64,000 bases of DNA, from the NCBI GenBank assembly GCA_031213475.1, contig JARUPZ010000021.1:2093501-2157500 (forward strand), given 5' to 3'. Origin of the DNA: Nereocystis luetkeana. Taxonomy: Eukaryota; Sar; Phaeophyceae; Laminariales; Laminariaceae. A program made the position numbers and the translations under genes. The notes beneath the pieces are model-generated. The model made no database searches. It was not told the origin of the DNA and saw only the letters and a program-made list of their open reading frames with translations. Numbering within the stretch: the stretch's first letter is position 1; every line of letters starts with the position of its first letter. This document shows, piece by piece, positions 13,669-23,000 of the stretch.

Positions 13669-13706
13669 CCCGCGCGAGGTGTCGTCGTTGATTGCCTCGA
13701 TGTCAT
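1820..13706 (-). CDS. Multi-exon gene for a large disordered Ala/Gly/Lys-rich protein, function unknown
   Basis: Better-supported exons in coding order: 13706-13101, 9763-9584, 5806-5675, 2959-1820 (202, 60, 44 and 379 residues). Two weaker ones may lie between (9294-9142, 6782-6660). Every exon edge used is phase 0, so any combination stays in frame. The N-terminal exon has two poly-Ala runs; the last exon has a helical segment, a long Lys/Gly- and poly-Gly-rich linker, and a helical C-terminus. No domain family is recognised; nuclear or RNA-associated scaffolds often look like this, but that is only an analogy. Introns reach about 4 kb and hold MITEs and other repeats. Assigning these exons to one gene is inferred from strand, order and phase; two adjacent genes remain possible. 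Confidence 0.5.
4061..4081 (+). repeat. G homopolymer (21)
   Basis: Uninterrupted run of 21 G. Similar runs lie at 62-78 (17) and 25699-25714 (16). Length is error-prone in sequencing. Confidence 0.9.
4690..4900. repeat. GATC-rich dispersed repeat (Family D)
   Basis: Shares words such as GATCTGCC, ACAGGTCCTGCACAGCACAC and AACGGCAGG with 11985-12165. Approximate edges. Confidence 0.45.
5675..5806 (-). CDS. Internal exon, helical segment (44 codons)
   Basis: Very good acceptor (GTCTGCCCTCTTGGCAG|CTC) and donor GTCGCG|GTGAGG; 132 nt, phase 0 on both sides. The peptide contains EAAVERLDKFPRMLQDKEK and ALLRAIERCPEPDN, a likely helical pair. It may be a small domain of the same protein as the exon at 1820-2959. 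Confidence 0.55.
6660..6782 (-). CDS. Possible internal exon (41 codons)
   Basis: Acceptor CCAATCAG|GTC and donor TGCAAG|GTGTTG, phase 0 on both sides. The peptide contains DDLKVDHALRQSQRYDR and is plausibly helical. The pyrimidine tract is poor and codon use is less GC-rich than in the other exons. Confidence 0.27.
7291..7395. mobile_element. Family A MITE-like inverted repeat, copy 1
   Basis: Arms ACTGCAGTCCCGTTTGGGGG and the complement, separated by about 20 bp. Outer ends (CTTGGCCCT/AGGCAAGGAG) also pair. No coding capacity. Confidence 0.75.
7462..7545. mobile_element. Family A MITE-like inverted repeat, copy 2 (diverged)
   Basis: AGGACCGAAGCCCCGTTCTG and TTGCCCCCAAAACAGGTCT arms around TTGGAATTCGAG. 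Lies 70 bp from copy 1. Confidence 0.6.
8186..8417. mobile_element. Family B MITE-like element, two tandem copies
   Basis: Units 8186-8302 and 8303-8417 both run from an ACGGGG(G)CTCA end through TATTACCAAATATTGTGAGT and end in ACTATGGTCCCCCGTAA. Sharing one boundary suggests a tandem duplication. Confidence 0.75.
9142..9294 (-). CDS. Possible internal exon (51 codons)
   Basis: Acceptor GGGGTTTTGCAG|CTG and a weak donor GGCGAA|GTGACC, phase 0 on both sides. The peptide begins LYTLGDSDFSHLHSLW and then becomes Pro/Arg-rich. Supported only by splice-like edges, strand and phase. Confidence 0.28.
9584..9763 (-). CDS. Internal exon, basic Gly-rich segment
   Basis: Acceptor TCAACATCACAG|AAG and donor GGAGCG|GTGAGT frame exactly 60 codons, phase 0 on both sides. 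The peptide is Lys/Arg/Gly-rich and ends KRKRKGA. GC-rich codons stand out from the flanking DNA. Confidence 0.5.
11511..11621. mobile_element. Family B MITE-like element
   Basis: Perfect ends CTATTACGGGGGACCATAGT and ACTATGGTCCCCCGTAATAG. The centre is AT-rich with TATATGTTTAACC. Reads as TA/TA at the TTACGGGGG border, compatible with a TA target duplication, though this is not certain. Confidence 0.85.
11985..12165. repeat. GATC-rich dispersed repeat (Family D)
   Basis: Contains TGGGATGTGTATGGCACGGC, ACAGGTCTTGCACAGCAATA, and the snapback run GATGATCTGTAGATGATCTA followed by TCTGTAGATCATC. Confidence 0.5.
13101..13706 (-). CDS. Candidate first exon, poly-Ala-rich N-terminus
   Basis: ATG at 13706-13704; 202 codons to a good donor, GATCAG|GTAAGG. 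Residues about 14-27 are poly-Ala, encoded by a (GCA)n tract (complement 13627-13667), and a second Ala run follows near residue 75. The rest is Ser/Thr/Pro/Arg-rich and looks disordered. An AG just upstream of the ATG means an upstream exon is also possible. Confidence 0.55.
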
Positions 13707-14511
13707 CTTAAGTACGCAGACAACAAGCACCGCCCAAATGCTTTGTACAGCGCACAGAGTTTGCTGAGCTCACAGAGTGCTGTGGTAAGACAGTTGGCAG
13801 AGTCACCCCGTCGCCGCAGCTGGATCCCGTAAGCTCTGGAGATCAGAGAGAGATGGGTTTGACGCGGCGTTTGATGCAACGCGAGCGATTCGTTTTGAAC
13901 AGGAATGCCACCTGGAATTGTGGGAAACACGTGAGGGCTAAAAATTGATTTTTTTCTTTCTCGAACTCTAAAGAAACGTCGTTCGTAGATATCGTAGAGT
14001 CTGGGAGCTATATACTCGTAGCCGAATTATCTATGCCACCACCATGCCAGTACTCCAGTACCTGGTATGATACGTACGCAGCTGCAGTACGTACTGCTGT
14101 ATGAAAAATCTCATCATGCAGCTTGAAACCATGCCGTATACTCAAGATGAGCGCGAGGAAGAGCTCGACTCAACCTTGAAAGCTATGTCTTTTTACTGGT
14201 GGGTGAATCGGTTGGTACTGTAGCTGGGCCATTGTGGCGGTGCGTTATAGTTCCACCAGTCAGCATGCTGTCGGAAGGCCGCAAAACCCGTAAATAATAG
14301 ATATCCCAGAGATTGGCACTTGACACTTGGCACGCAACCGCATGCCAACCGAAAGATCCGCAATTACTCTGATTTTCTTGACTCTTTGCATCGAACTAGT
14401 CCGGGCGGGCGCAATGGGGGAGGGCTGGACTCCACCTCGAGAAACGGTATCCACCAACCTCTGGTCTCCGGTTGATATGCGGTCATAAACATTGTACTCC
14501 TGCTAAAGCAG

Positions 14512-14539
14512 CTGTTGTTGTTGTTGTTGTTGTTGTTGG
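14512..14539 (+). repeat. (TTG)n microsatellite
   Basis: Nine consecutive TTG units in the intergenic stretch. Confidence 0.9.
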
Positions 14540-15006
14540 GTAATTGATGATGCGTCAGGCGAATATTCTTATTTCTCAACTTGTTGATTTTGATTGTGAG
14601 TTGTTTGACAATACTACTCGTAGAACGAGTGGGGAAATCTATCGATCTCTATCATGTTATCGACCACAATAGATAGCGTGAGGTGTCTATCGATAGCCAT
14701 GCAGTGTCGACCCCGATGGACTGTGCAAGATATATCCATCGTTGACAGCCATTTTGTAGGTAACTGGGGATATACTGCTGTTGTTGTCAATCGATACACA
14801 TATAGGATGACAGCCGGTTGCACGATCTGTTTGTTGTGTACAACTCATAAACACGAACATAGACACGGAGGAGCACATGCAACGTGCGACGAAAAAAAAT
14901 ACACACACCGTGTCACAACAATCATGAATGACAAAAAACCAACAGCTTCCGCGCTTGAAGGCTAGGTAGGGGAGGAGAGTGCAAACAAACGCGAACCCCC
15001 CCTCCC

Positions 15007-15100
15007 CTGGTCGGTGAAAACCCGATGCGCCCCGTGTCGGCATTGCAGGGATGCGAGGGCCTATGGTCATACGACTACGGGCATGCATGATAATGAGTAT
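15007..15100 (+). repeat. Dispersed repeat, copy 1 (GGTGAAAACCCGA)
   Basis: Shares GGTGAAAACCCGA, a GTAGGGATG-type core, GGTCA and a CATGCATGATA end with 24117-24211. About 90 bp; not otherwise classified. Confidence 0.6.
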
Positions 15101-15204
15101 CCCCTCCTTCTCCCCCCCCCCGCTTCGATTTCCTAAGTAGGGTACACCGATTGAGCCTGTCGCCCCTTCTTGGTTACAAGGCGACAGTGTTCTACACTAT
15201 TTGA

Positions 15205-15750
15205 CTTTTTCGTGGCATGCCGTGGCATTGCCATGGTACCACCCATGGCATACCATGGCATCCCCACGGCATCCAAAGGCGTGGCATAGGATTCCATGGC
15301 ACGCCGTGGGGGGTTGCCATGGAAAACCCCGCCGCAACCGCCACAACATCCCTCACGGCACTCCATGGCAACCCCACGGCATGCCATGGCAATCCCCACG
15401 GCACCCCAACGTCCACAGCACCTAGGGTTAATTTTAGGGTTAGGGTTCCATGGCATGCCGTGGAGGTCCGTGGAAGGTTCCGTGGTATGCCGTGGAAGGT
15501 TTTGCCGCTGGTGGTTCCACGGCAATGCCGCGACAAAGGACACTAATATTCGTCCCTTCGCGCTGAAGGACAAGACCCACAGCACACCACGACAAATTTC
15601 ACGGGGTACCATGGTGGCCGACGCCAAGGCCCGCGGCAAGCTTCACGGCAAGGCCCACGGTAATCCAGAGCAAGCCGGATGGTCAGCCCCACGGCAATAT
15701 CTTCGACAAGACCGACGGAAATATCCACGACAAGGCCTACCGTAATCTAC
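15205..15750. repeat. Degenerate CCACGGCA/CATGGCAT satellite, left block
   Basis: Dense variants of CCATGGCA, CCACGGCA and GCCGTGG, many at a spacing near 12 bp. It contains NcoI-like CCATGG palindromes, so the block can fold on itself. It is interrupted at 15423-15447 by TTAGGG-type repeats. Long open frames here are a by-product of the stop-free repeat unit. Confidence 0.8.
15423..15447 (+). repeat. Telomere-like tract (TTAGGG type)
   Basis: CTAGGGTTAATTTTAGGGTT followed by AGGGTT: three to four imperfect TTAGGG units inside the 12-bp satellite. TTAGGG is the telomere repeat in many eukaryotes including brown algae. Confidence 0.65.
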
Positions 15751-15909
15751 ACGTCAGTCTCATATCTGAGCCCACCCTGTGGAGGAGTGGAATTAGCCGC
15801 GGATGAGATCAGGTCTGAGGGGCGGGTATGCCCATGAACCTATTGAGCGGGGTCAAGTCCTGGTGGGTTCTGGTCCGGGTGGGATCAGGGGGGCGGGTGG
15901 TTCTCCGGC

Positions 15910-16215
15910 GGCTCCTGCAGACGGTATTGCCATGGCTTACTGTAGACGTTGCCGTAGACATTACTGTGGGGCTTGCCGTGGTGCTTGCCGCGAGGGGTTG
16001 TCGTGACTATTGTCGTGGGGTTTTCGTTGCCGCGGGCATTGCCGTAGGACTTGCCATGGGCATTGCCATGGAGCTCGCCGTGGGCATTTCCGTGGGCATT
16101 TCCATGATGCTTGTCGTCGAGGGGTTGACGTGGCACATGCCGGGGTAATACCGTGGGCACAACCACGTTTGACCGTGGAAGTGCCGCAGCATGCCGTGGC
16201 ATGCCGTGGACACTG
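15910..16215. repeat. 12-bp satellite (GGCATTGCCGTG), right block, inverted relative to the left
   Basis: Near-regular 12-bp units TTGCCGTGGGCA. Because 12 is a multiple of 3, each frame gives a tetrapeptide repeat: HGNA/HGKx in one minus frame, MPTA/MPMA in another, GIAV/GLAM on the plus strand. None has a supported start or splice context, so I treat them as non-coding. Confidence 0.75.
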
Positions 16216-16775
16216 CTGTGGCAGCCACTAAAAAGTTATAATGGGCTTTCGTTGATATTTGTCTTCGTCTTTCTTTAATCGCGACTTCCAGCTCTACGTA
16301 TAGCGGTAGCTGCTCTATTGCATGCATTGCTACGATATGAATACCATTGCCGGCATCATCGAGCTACGTTAGGTGAAATAAACCGAAGTGAGAGACATCA
16401 ACCCAACCCAGTGCTTTCACGGGCATCCGGCCCTGATATGTTGAACAGCAGCAATTACATAATCGTCTAGATGCTCAAATACAGTACAACAACGACGCCA
16501 GCAACAACACTAAATAACACACCGGGAAGAAACGCCCAGAAATCTCGACCTCAGGTGTGCACACCGCCGGTCTGGCGTACCAGGCACACCGCAGTAAGCG
16601 CGACTGCCACATAACGGCCTATTTGGAGGGAGCCGTGCTACGGTAAGGGTTGCACTGTTGTGCCCAAACCTTTCTCCACAGCTCGGACAGATCCTGATCT
16701 ACCGTAAATAATCTCGTTCTTCACTCGCCGTCTAGAGAGGTTGAGCAGGTGCTGCATAGTACATCTAACCAGGAG

Positions 16776-17322
16776 TTACGCGTTACAGTAGTAGTGCTTT
16801 ACGTAGATCGTGCTGAAGATACGGCTTCCACCCGGCAACATAAGCTTAATCTCGCGAGATCGGGAATATATGTGCTTCGACGAATCTTGGTCATTAGGGT
16901 CGATCTTAACGACACGTATTGTATTTCGTTTTTTCCTGAAATTTCGGCATTTTTTCACCAAATTCAGCGAGGGTTGAATCTTATCGACTACCAAGTGCCT
17001 CCGTTGGCTCGGGATATAATCGTCCACCCGGCACAGAACCGTCCCTACAGCAGCTGCGCTCGCGGAACCCATGCGTGCGGTGGCCCCAGAGTCATCGGCC
17101 AGACTCGTAGGCAGGTATCGGTGCCTTGGGGAGTCTGAATCCATCACCAACTCGTCACGCAACAACGCCCAACGCTTGCCCAAAGCGACAAAGTCTCAGC
17201 TATTGCTGTCACCCAGCGCAGTCGGTCGGCCACCTCGGTGCGATCACCTTGTGAACTCGGCCACGAGAGCCCAGAAAGCTATTGCGGCTTCTGCGTTCGG
17301 CCATGACTTGCGAGTGACCTTA
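16776..17322 (-). pseudogene. Decayed coding sequence with in-frame stops, probably from a mobile element
   Basis: One frame on the minus strand runs through AEAAIAFWALVAEFTR, a stop, GRPTALGDSNS, a stop, then FVALGKRWALLRDELVMDSD, ARMGSASAAAVGTVLCRVDD and YIPSQRRHLVV. GC3-rich codons and protein-like composition persist across two internal stop codons, the pattern of a pseudogene. I do not recognise the family; being alone among repeats suggests a transposon or retroelement origin. Confidence 0.45.
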
Positions 17323-17743
17323 AGAACGACCCCTGTCAGCGCTGTGCGCTCGCGAGTGGTGGCACAGCTCGAGCGGTGGGGTTGCCTGATCCTCCACGGC
17401 CTTGTACCTAAATTTCCTGAAAAACCCTAAAAACTTCGAGGCGACTTTTTTAGGGGGGTGAAGTTTTTCGGCTTTTCCCGAAAATATTTCAGGAAAATAC
17501 CGAATTTTCGGGAAAATACCGAAAAAAAGGGGGAAACACTCGTCGTTAAGTTCGCTAACCCTTACGTGGCAATATGTGATATGTCTGAGGTGCGCATTTC
17601 TGTCTGATGTGACGCCTCAGCTGAGGAGAAATACTTGGGCCCGATCTGTACCAGGTATATTTTACGATATTTGTCGTTGGATACCTATGTACAGTATTAA
17701 CAGGCCATGGGGTTGCGTATCAGGTTTAGCTTACGCTTCTCAC

Positions 17744-17797
17744 TAACCCGTTTAGGGCTGCACTCCCGTTGAGGGGACGAAAGTGTTGGAAGTAGAG
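17744..17797. mobile_element. Family A half copy
   Basis: AACCCGTTTAGGGCTGCACT then CCCGTTGAGGGGACGAAAGT; left arm only. Confidence 0.5.
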
Positions 17798-17892
17798 TTA
17801 TTATATTGAGGCTTCAGACGTACAGTTTTGTGCAGTACTCAAATGGTTACGGGCGGCTGTTGAGCGAGGGATAGAGCGCCATTGGGTGAGGA

Positions 17893-18006
17893 GCCTCAAC
17901 CACTTTAACCCTTTTAGAACAGCAGTCCCCGTTATGGGGAACAACCACTCAATTTCCAAGTAGTTTGCCCCCAAAATGGGACTGCACTCCCAAATAGGTT
18001 GAGGTG
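17893..18006. mobile_element. Family A MITE-like inverted repeat with extended ends
   Basis: Central arms as in the other copies, plus paired outer ends CCTCAACC / GGTTGAGG, so the full element may be about 110 bp. Confidence 0.7.
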
Positions 18007-18080
18007 CGACCACCACCGTGGCACGCATCGAGGATGAACCGGTGGTGGAGTGGTGTGGGGGGTGTGGTGTCTGTAGCCTG

Positions 18081-18502
18081 TGCCGGGCGTTGAACTGTTG
18101 CGCTCAAGGCTGGGGCTTACGCACATTTTTTCCAGGTCATCGAAAAAACCCCTCACGTGCAGTCTGAATGTCAACAGTCACTACTGAACGGCTTCCGCCG
18201 GCAAGAGCACACGTACAGTAGTTCATCCGAGCTGCTTTCGCCCGGACTTGTATATACGCCCGGCACGTAGGCAGCGATGAGCACAATACGGTGCCGGGCG
18301 TTGAACTGTTGCGCTCAAGGCTGGGGCTTACGCGCATTTTTACCAGGTCATCGAAAAAACACCTCACGTGCAGTCTGAATGCCAACAGTCACTACTGAAC
18401 GGCTCCCGCCGGCAAGAGCACACGTACAGTAGTTCATCCGAGCTGCTTTCGCCCTGACTTGTTTATACGCCCGGCACGTAGGCAGCGATGAGCACAATAC
18501 GG
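18081..18502 (+). repeat. 211-bp tandem duplication
   Basis: Copies 18081-18291 and 18292-18502 both start TGCCGGGCGTTGAACTGTTG and end GCAGCGATGAGCACAATACG, with only a few differences. 211 is not a multiple of three, so an open frame cannot run through both copies in register. Confidence 0.9.
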
Positions 18503-19900
18503 TATCATACTGGAACTGCCGCGGTGATAGCGGTGGTGGTATTTGTAAAGCACATTTATCAAGCCTGGGTGTTGGCGCTCCTGGCATCCAACGAGGTGCA
18601 CCTTCCACCTACACCGCCTCGGTTGGCGTCGACTGGACTCACACGGACGCGGATATATGTGGATCACGCCTTGTGCGGTCAGCAACGGTCTTGAGATGGC
18701 CTGACTGGAGGCTTTGTAGGAGCTGGTGGACGACACCTCGCATCTCCACTGCCTCAGGGATTGACCCATGTGTGTGATGAGCACCCCACCCTGCCCATGA
18801 GGGTTCAACTTCGCTAGACTGGTGAAAGTTGTCGGATTTAGTCCTCAGTGCACAATCGTCTATATGACAGAGAAACTCGAGCCTTACAGTACAAAACGCG
18901 CCAGACAGCGTCCGAATCAGCAGCGGCAGGACTGCTGAACCTTATCGTAAAACATTGGCGCCTAGTTAAACTTATTGAACTCCACGCTCCTAGCGTACTG
19001 CAAAAACAAAGGAAGCTTGAAGGCCAGAAACCGCCAAGGGGGCGCCTGCACTACTAAGTGATCAGCATGCATGTGAACGCTTGCCTTTCCACACGTGTGT
19101 GCGGGTTTACAACAACTTACATTATCACTGCACCTCTTGTATCTGCCATGGACGGACTACGGCAACTCTCTCTTTCCTGGTTCCTGCACGAGCTCGGTAC
19201 AGCAGTTCGGCGGACGGCAGTCTTTCGAGCGGGTGCCTTACTACCGCTGTAGTCTAAATTGTGGTAGCATGCACCCATAGGGTGTAGCCGGTATCACTTA
19301 CGGCTCTTACTTCATCACTAACACGGACCTCTATATACCAAACGTGCATCGTGCCTACACCCGTATGCCCCCTCGACGGATCTACTGCACAGAAAAAAAC
19401 AACTCGATTGCAGTTACTATTAATAGTAGGTACCAGGAATTAGCGCAATCTCGAACCGATTGTGCAAATGCTTTAAAAACAATAGGTCTCCCTTCGGTCA
19501 TTGCTTATCCCGTTGTCTCTTGTACTACAAGTAACTGCTGCCGATGTCATGCTCGCTGTGGTCTACGGAGGCTATCGACCAATTCAACCAAGCCCATGCA
19601 TTCTCGTGTGAAAAAAAATAGCCATAGGACGAGAACAGCGCGATGCTCTCTTAGTGAATAAGTCGTGCACCGGGTACCGCACGCACGACGGTTGCGAAGC
19701 GATCACGCAAAACACGTTACTAGGGACACCCCTGCAGCCACCGTGACATCCCGGAGGACTCAGCGCGGCAGATGCCATGTCCAAGGAAAAACAAGCCGCG
19801 TGTTGCGACTGCCCGCAGGCAGTCCCTCCGCAGGCAGCTCCTCCGCATGCCCTCCCTCCCTCCGCAGACCCTAGTATGCACCAAGCAGAACACAATCGCA

Positions 19901-20005
19901 TCATAGCTCCGAAAACATTGTATCCCATTCTTCTTGGGTTGGGGTAGCCCCGAGTACGTTTACCGCGGTGAAGCTCTTGCCGGCCGCTCCAGACTGCCCA
20001 ACAAC
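19901..20005 (-). CDS. SDR gene, exon 6 (C-terminus and stop)
   Basis: Encodes GAAGKSFTAVN and a C-terminal tail with PTQEEWDTMF, then TGA at 19903-19901. The AGK-F-x-x-N strand and a Trp-containing last helix are typical ends of this family. The acceptor CGCAG|GTT is weak; a second AG 12 nt downstream (at 19994) would remove four residues and keep the frame. Confidence 0.8.
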   Translation of the reverse strand, partial: VVGQSGAAGKSFTAVNVLGATPTQEEWDTMFSEL

Positions 20006-23000
20006 CTGCGACGGGTCATTTTTTATGCGATATTAATAAGACGGATACGGTTAGCGAGGAGGTCCTATCAGGCAGGTGTTGATCCATTGCGCATCGAGCG
20101 CTGTGGTGGTGGCGCACTCGGCAGGCCTGTCAGGGACGACGGGAGCGGCGTCCACAACCTTCTGATCAGACTTCGTCCCAAGCGCCATTTGCATGTCATC
20201 CCATGACGGCGCTTGCCTTGGCATGCTACAATACACGCGCACAAGACACAAACGCACGAGAAGCAGCCCTTGCACTACCGGACACGCGCACACCGCTTTG
20301 CTCCAGTGAAACAAATGTACACGGCCTCACTGCTGTATAATAGCTTACAAGTGCGGGTTGAGCTGCCCGGCCCACCCGACCACAGGAACTCCGGCCAGGG
20401 GTGAGGGCGATTACCGCCGCGTACCCCAGCTGCACGGCACACAACAGTCTCGCTTGTCCATTCGCGAACAACAGTAGTATCGTTCCGTGGGCGTACAACA
20501 GATAGTCCCGCTTTTCTACGTACGCTTCACGTACAGCAGTGGTCCGCTTTGCATGTGCGAAGCAGCAGTCTAGGTTACGGACTGGGCGGTGCAAATCGGC
20601 GTCGCGGACTGACAAAACACGCGGGAAAAACTGGCTATCATGTCGTTTACGAGCGGATAACGGAACAAAGGAGGGCAGGCGGGCGGAAACGGATACACTA
20701 CGCCACCAACCTGAGTAAACACCGCGGCCACCGAACTAGGGTTAATGCGTCCGGCCTGCTCGTCGCCCTGCCGCAACGACACCATGCGTTTAGGCGTTCT
20801 CCCGCTTGGCGCCTCGGTTTCCATTTTCGTGGATCTCCCTTCTGCAGAGAAGTAGCTCGCAAACGCCCCCCCCGAAATCTGGCCCGGTCTAACGATGGAG
20901 AAGCTGAAGCCTCCTTCCGAAGCGGCTCTGTCGTCGTGAGGGGAAAGGGCAGTGGCCGATACCGAAACAGCTTCAGGCGCGGCACACGATACGTTATGTT
21001 GAAGAAACTACTGTAGGGTTCCACACTGTGCGCGGCAAAGACGTTGAAAACCCGTGGGCAAAGCATCGAAACTGCGGCCATCTTATCGTGCGTGTCTCAG
21101 GCACTGCCAACGATGCGAGCGTTGAAAACACCAGGGTTTCGCACTGCGCCCCGCGGCATTGCCGAAAGCTCTAGGGGCTCCCCATTGAAACCGCGGTTTT
21201 CGTACATGTTTCCCCATTGAAACCGCGGTTTTCGTACATGTTCCAGCAAAGACTGTCTGCACGCTCGCCGATATTTCCGTGAACCAGAGACAGTCGCCCG
21301 CTTGCAAAGGTACTTAGTTGCAGCTGTGTTTCCAAGCGGAGATGCGAGGAATGAGTGAACACCGCAGCGTGCCGCCTGGCCTACTCCCCGCCCCTCCGCC
21401 CCGTCCATCAAGAGTCCAGCCGAAATTTATCTGAGACAGCGACTGTGGACCCCCAGAGCACGGCCGAGTGACACCTTTCAGGGTGAACACCTATGCACGC
21501 CACGAAGAAATACTCCGAAGCGCGTCCTGCCTTGTTGGTAAGCGCGAAAAGCCCGATCCGTGTTTCCAACCGCACGGTGGAAGCCGCACGCAGGAGCAAG
21601 AAGCGCTGTCAACAACAAACCTTTAGAGGACACCATACGAAAGACAGTGAACGCAGCCAGCTTGAGCCAAATCGATGCTTGGTGAGTATTCGGGCATAGA
21701 AAGCACCCGAATCGGTATTGCATAGTTTTCTCCCCAACACAGCAAACAGGGGCGCCGGGCACCACAGGGGAAACTCCACGAGCCCTCACCTCCTGACGGC
21801 CGCCTCCCCCTTAGCTTTGGCGTCCAGCACTCCGCACGCGTTCACGAGGAGGAACGGGAATTTGTCCGCCCGCTCCACCCCGACCGATGACAAGAACACG
21901 AAGCGTTTCAGCTTGCCGCCGCTGGAAAACATAAACGAGAAAGGCAACGGACGTAACGACCGCGTAGCCACAATACCAGGTACCGGTATAAGTCAAATCA
22001 TGGGCTTCTAAAACAGGAAGTCACACCGAGTCAACACGCTGTGGAACCGCAGCAGCATCAACAGAAGCGCAGCAAGGTGACAAGACGAGGGCAAACGGGA
22101 ACCAAAGAAGAAAGACTGGGCTGGCGCCGTTCTGCTGCAGCCGGCGCACGGCGGGAAACGCCCGAGTTGCGTGGCGCGGCATGGTCGGCGCCCTGCCCCG
22201 TCTTCACCCGGCGATGCGGGAGAGAAAAATGCGGCACCAGAGAGGGAAAAATCAACCCGCGAGTACGCGGTGAGAGCTTCTCACCCTTCTACTATCGCGA
22301 ACATTACCTCCAAGTGGTTTGTTACAAAAAATGTGGGTGCAGTTATTAACCCTTTTAGAACCGCAGTCCCGTTTTGGCGACAAATCACTCCAAGTAGTTT
22401 GTCCCCAAAACGGGACTGCAGTTTTAAAAGTGTTAAGGGCAGTTCTCTAGGGGGCTTACATAAAGCGAAGATCCCCGCTGCAGAGCATTTTACCACGCCC
22501 TTTCTAATTACGTGTATGGCTTTTGACAAGGTCAAATGACGGGCGCCGCGGTAGTGCTGCACCTCGTTTCTGTTCCTGAAAGTTCTTCATACGAGGAGTT
22601 TTATTTACATCTCACCCGACAACCGGTGTCAAGGCAGAATGAAAATTTTATCCCACCCGGTGTATCACAAACAGCACTGTAAAACACCACTACTAAAAAC
22701 CGTATTTCAACGATATTGGGTACTTCGTCAGTCCAGGAGCCCACGGTGGTCATATACAGTTGGACCGAAATGTGCAACCCCTCTCGTAGCACGCCTCCAA
22801 TGATTGGGGTGCTCGATTCGGCCCCCCTGTGCGAGTAGAGCAGAAGCACCGCGCTTGTCGTGTTACAGATAGACCCAGCTTCAGGGGGGGGAAAGCGCCA
22901 TCCGAATGGCCCGCCACCTTGTTCCAAGACAAGGCGCCTCGACCCTCGAAGTGCGATGCCTGCAAGACATTTTCGGACACGTGGTGGCGCCGGCAACTAC

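Larger units (their letters stand above)
13707..19900. other. Repeat-rich intergenic region
   Basis: Lies between two minus-strand genes: 5' of the gene starting at 13706 and 3' of the SDR gene. Besides the satellite, duplications, MITEs and pseudogene listed separately, I see no exon. The promoter of the 13706 gene should lie just above 13706, but no clear core element is visible. Confidence 0.5.

Noticed and set aside
15133..16327. Overlapping long frames with HGNAHGK and MPTEMPTA repeats
   Set aside because: They arise from a 12-bp stop-free satellite read in several frames on both strands; no start, splice or codon-bias support.
18137..18608. Minus-strand frames repeating AREGFFDDLEKM- and RMNYCTCALAGGS-like peptides
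   Set aside because: They come from the 211-bp tandem duplication, whose length is not a multiple of three.
20848..20935. A plus-strand exon (REVARKRPPRNLARSNDGEAE) with acceptor- and donor-like edges
   Set aside because: It is exactly antisense to SDR exon 5, which has family motifs and consistent phase.
20549..21016. Plus-strand frame of 155 codons, very Arg-rich
   Set aside because: Antisense to SDR exon 5 and its introns.
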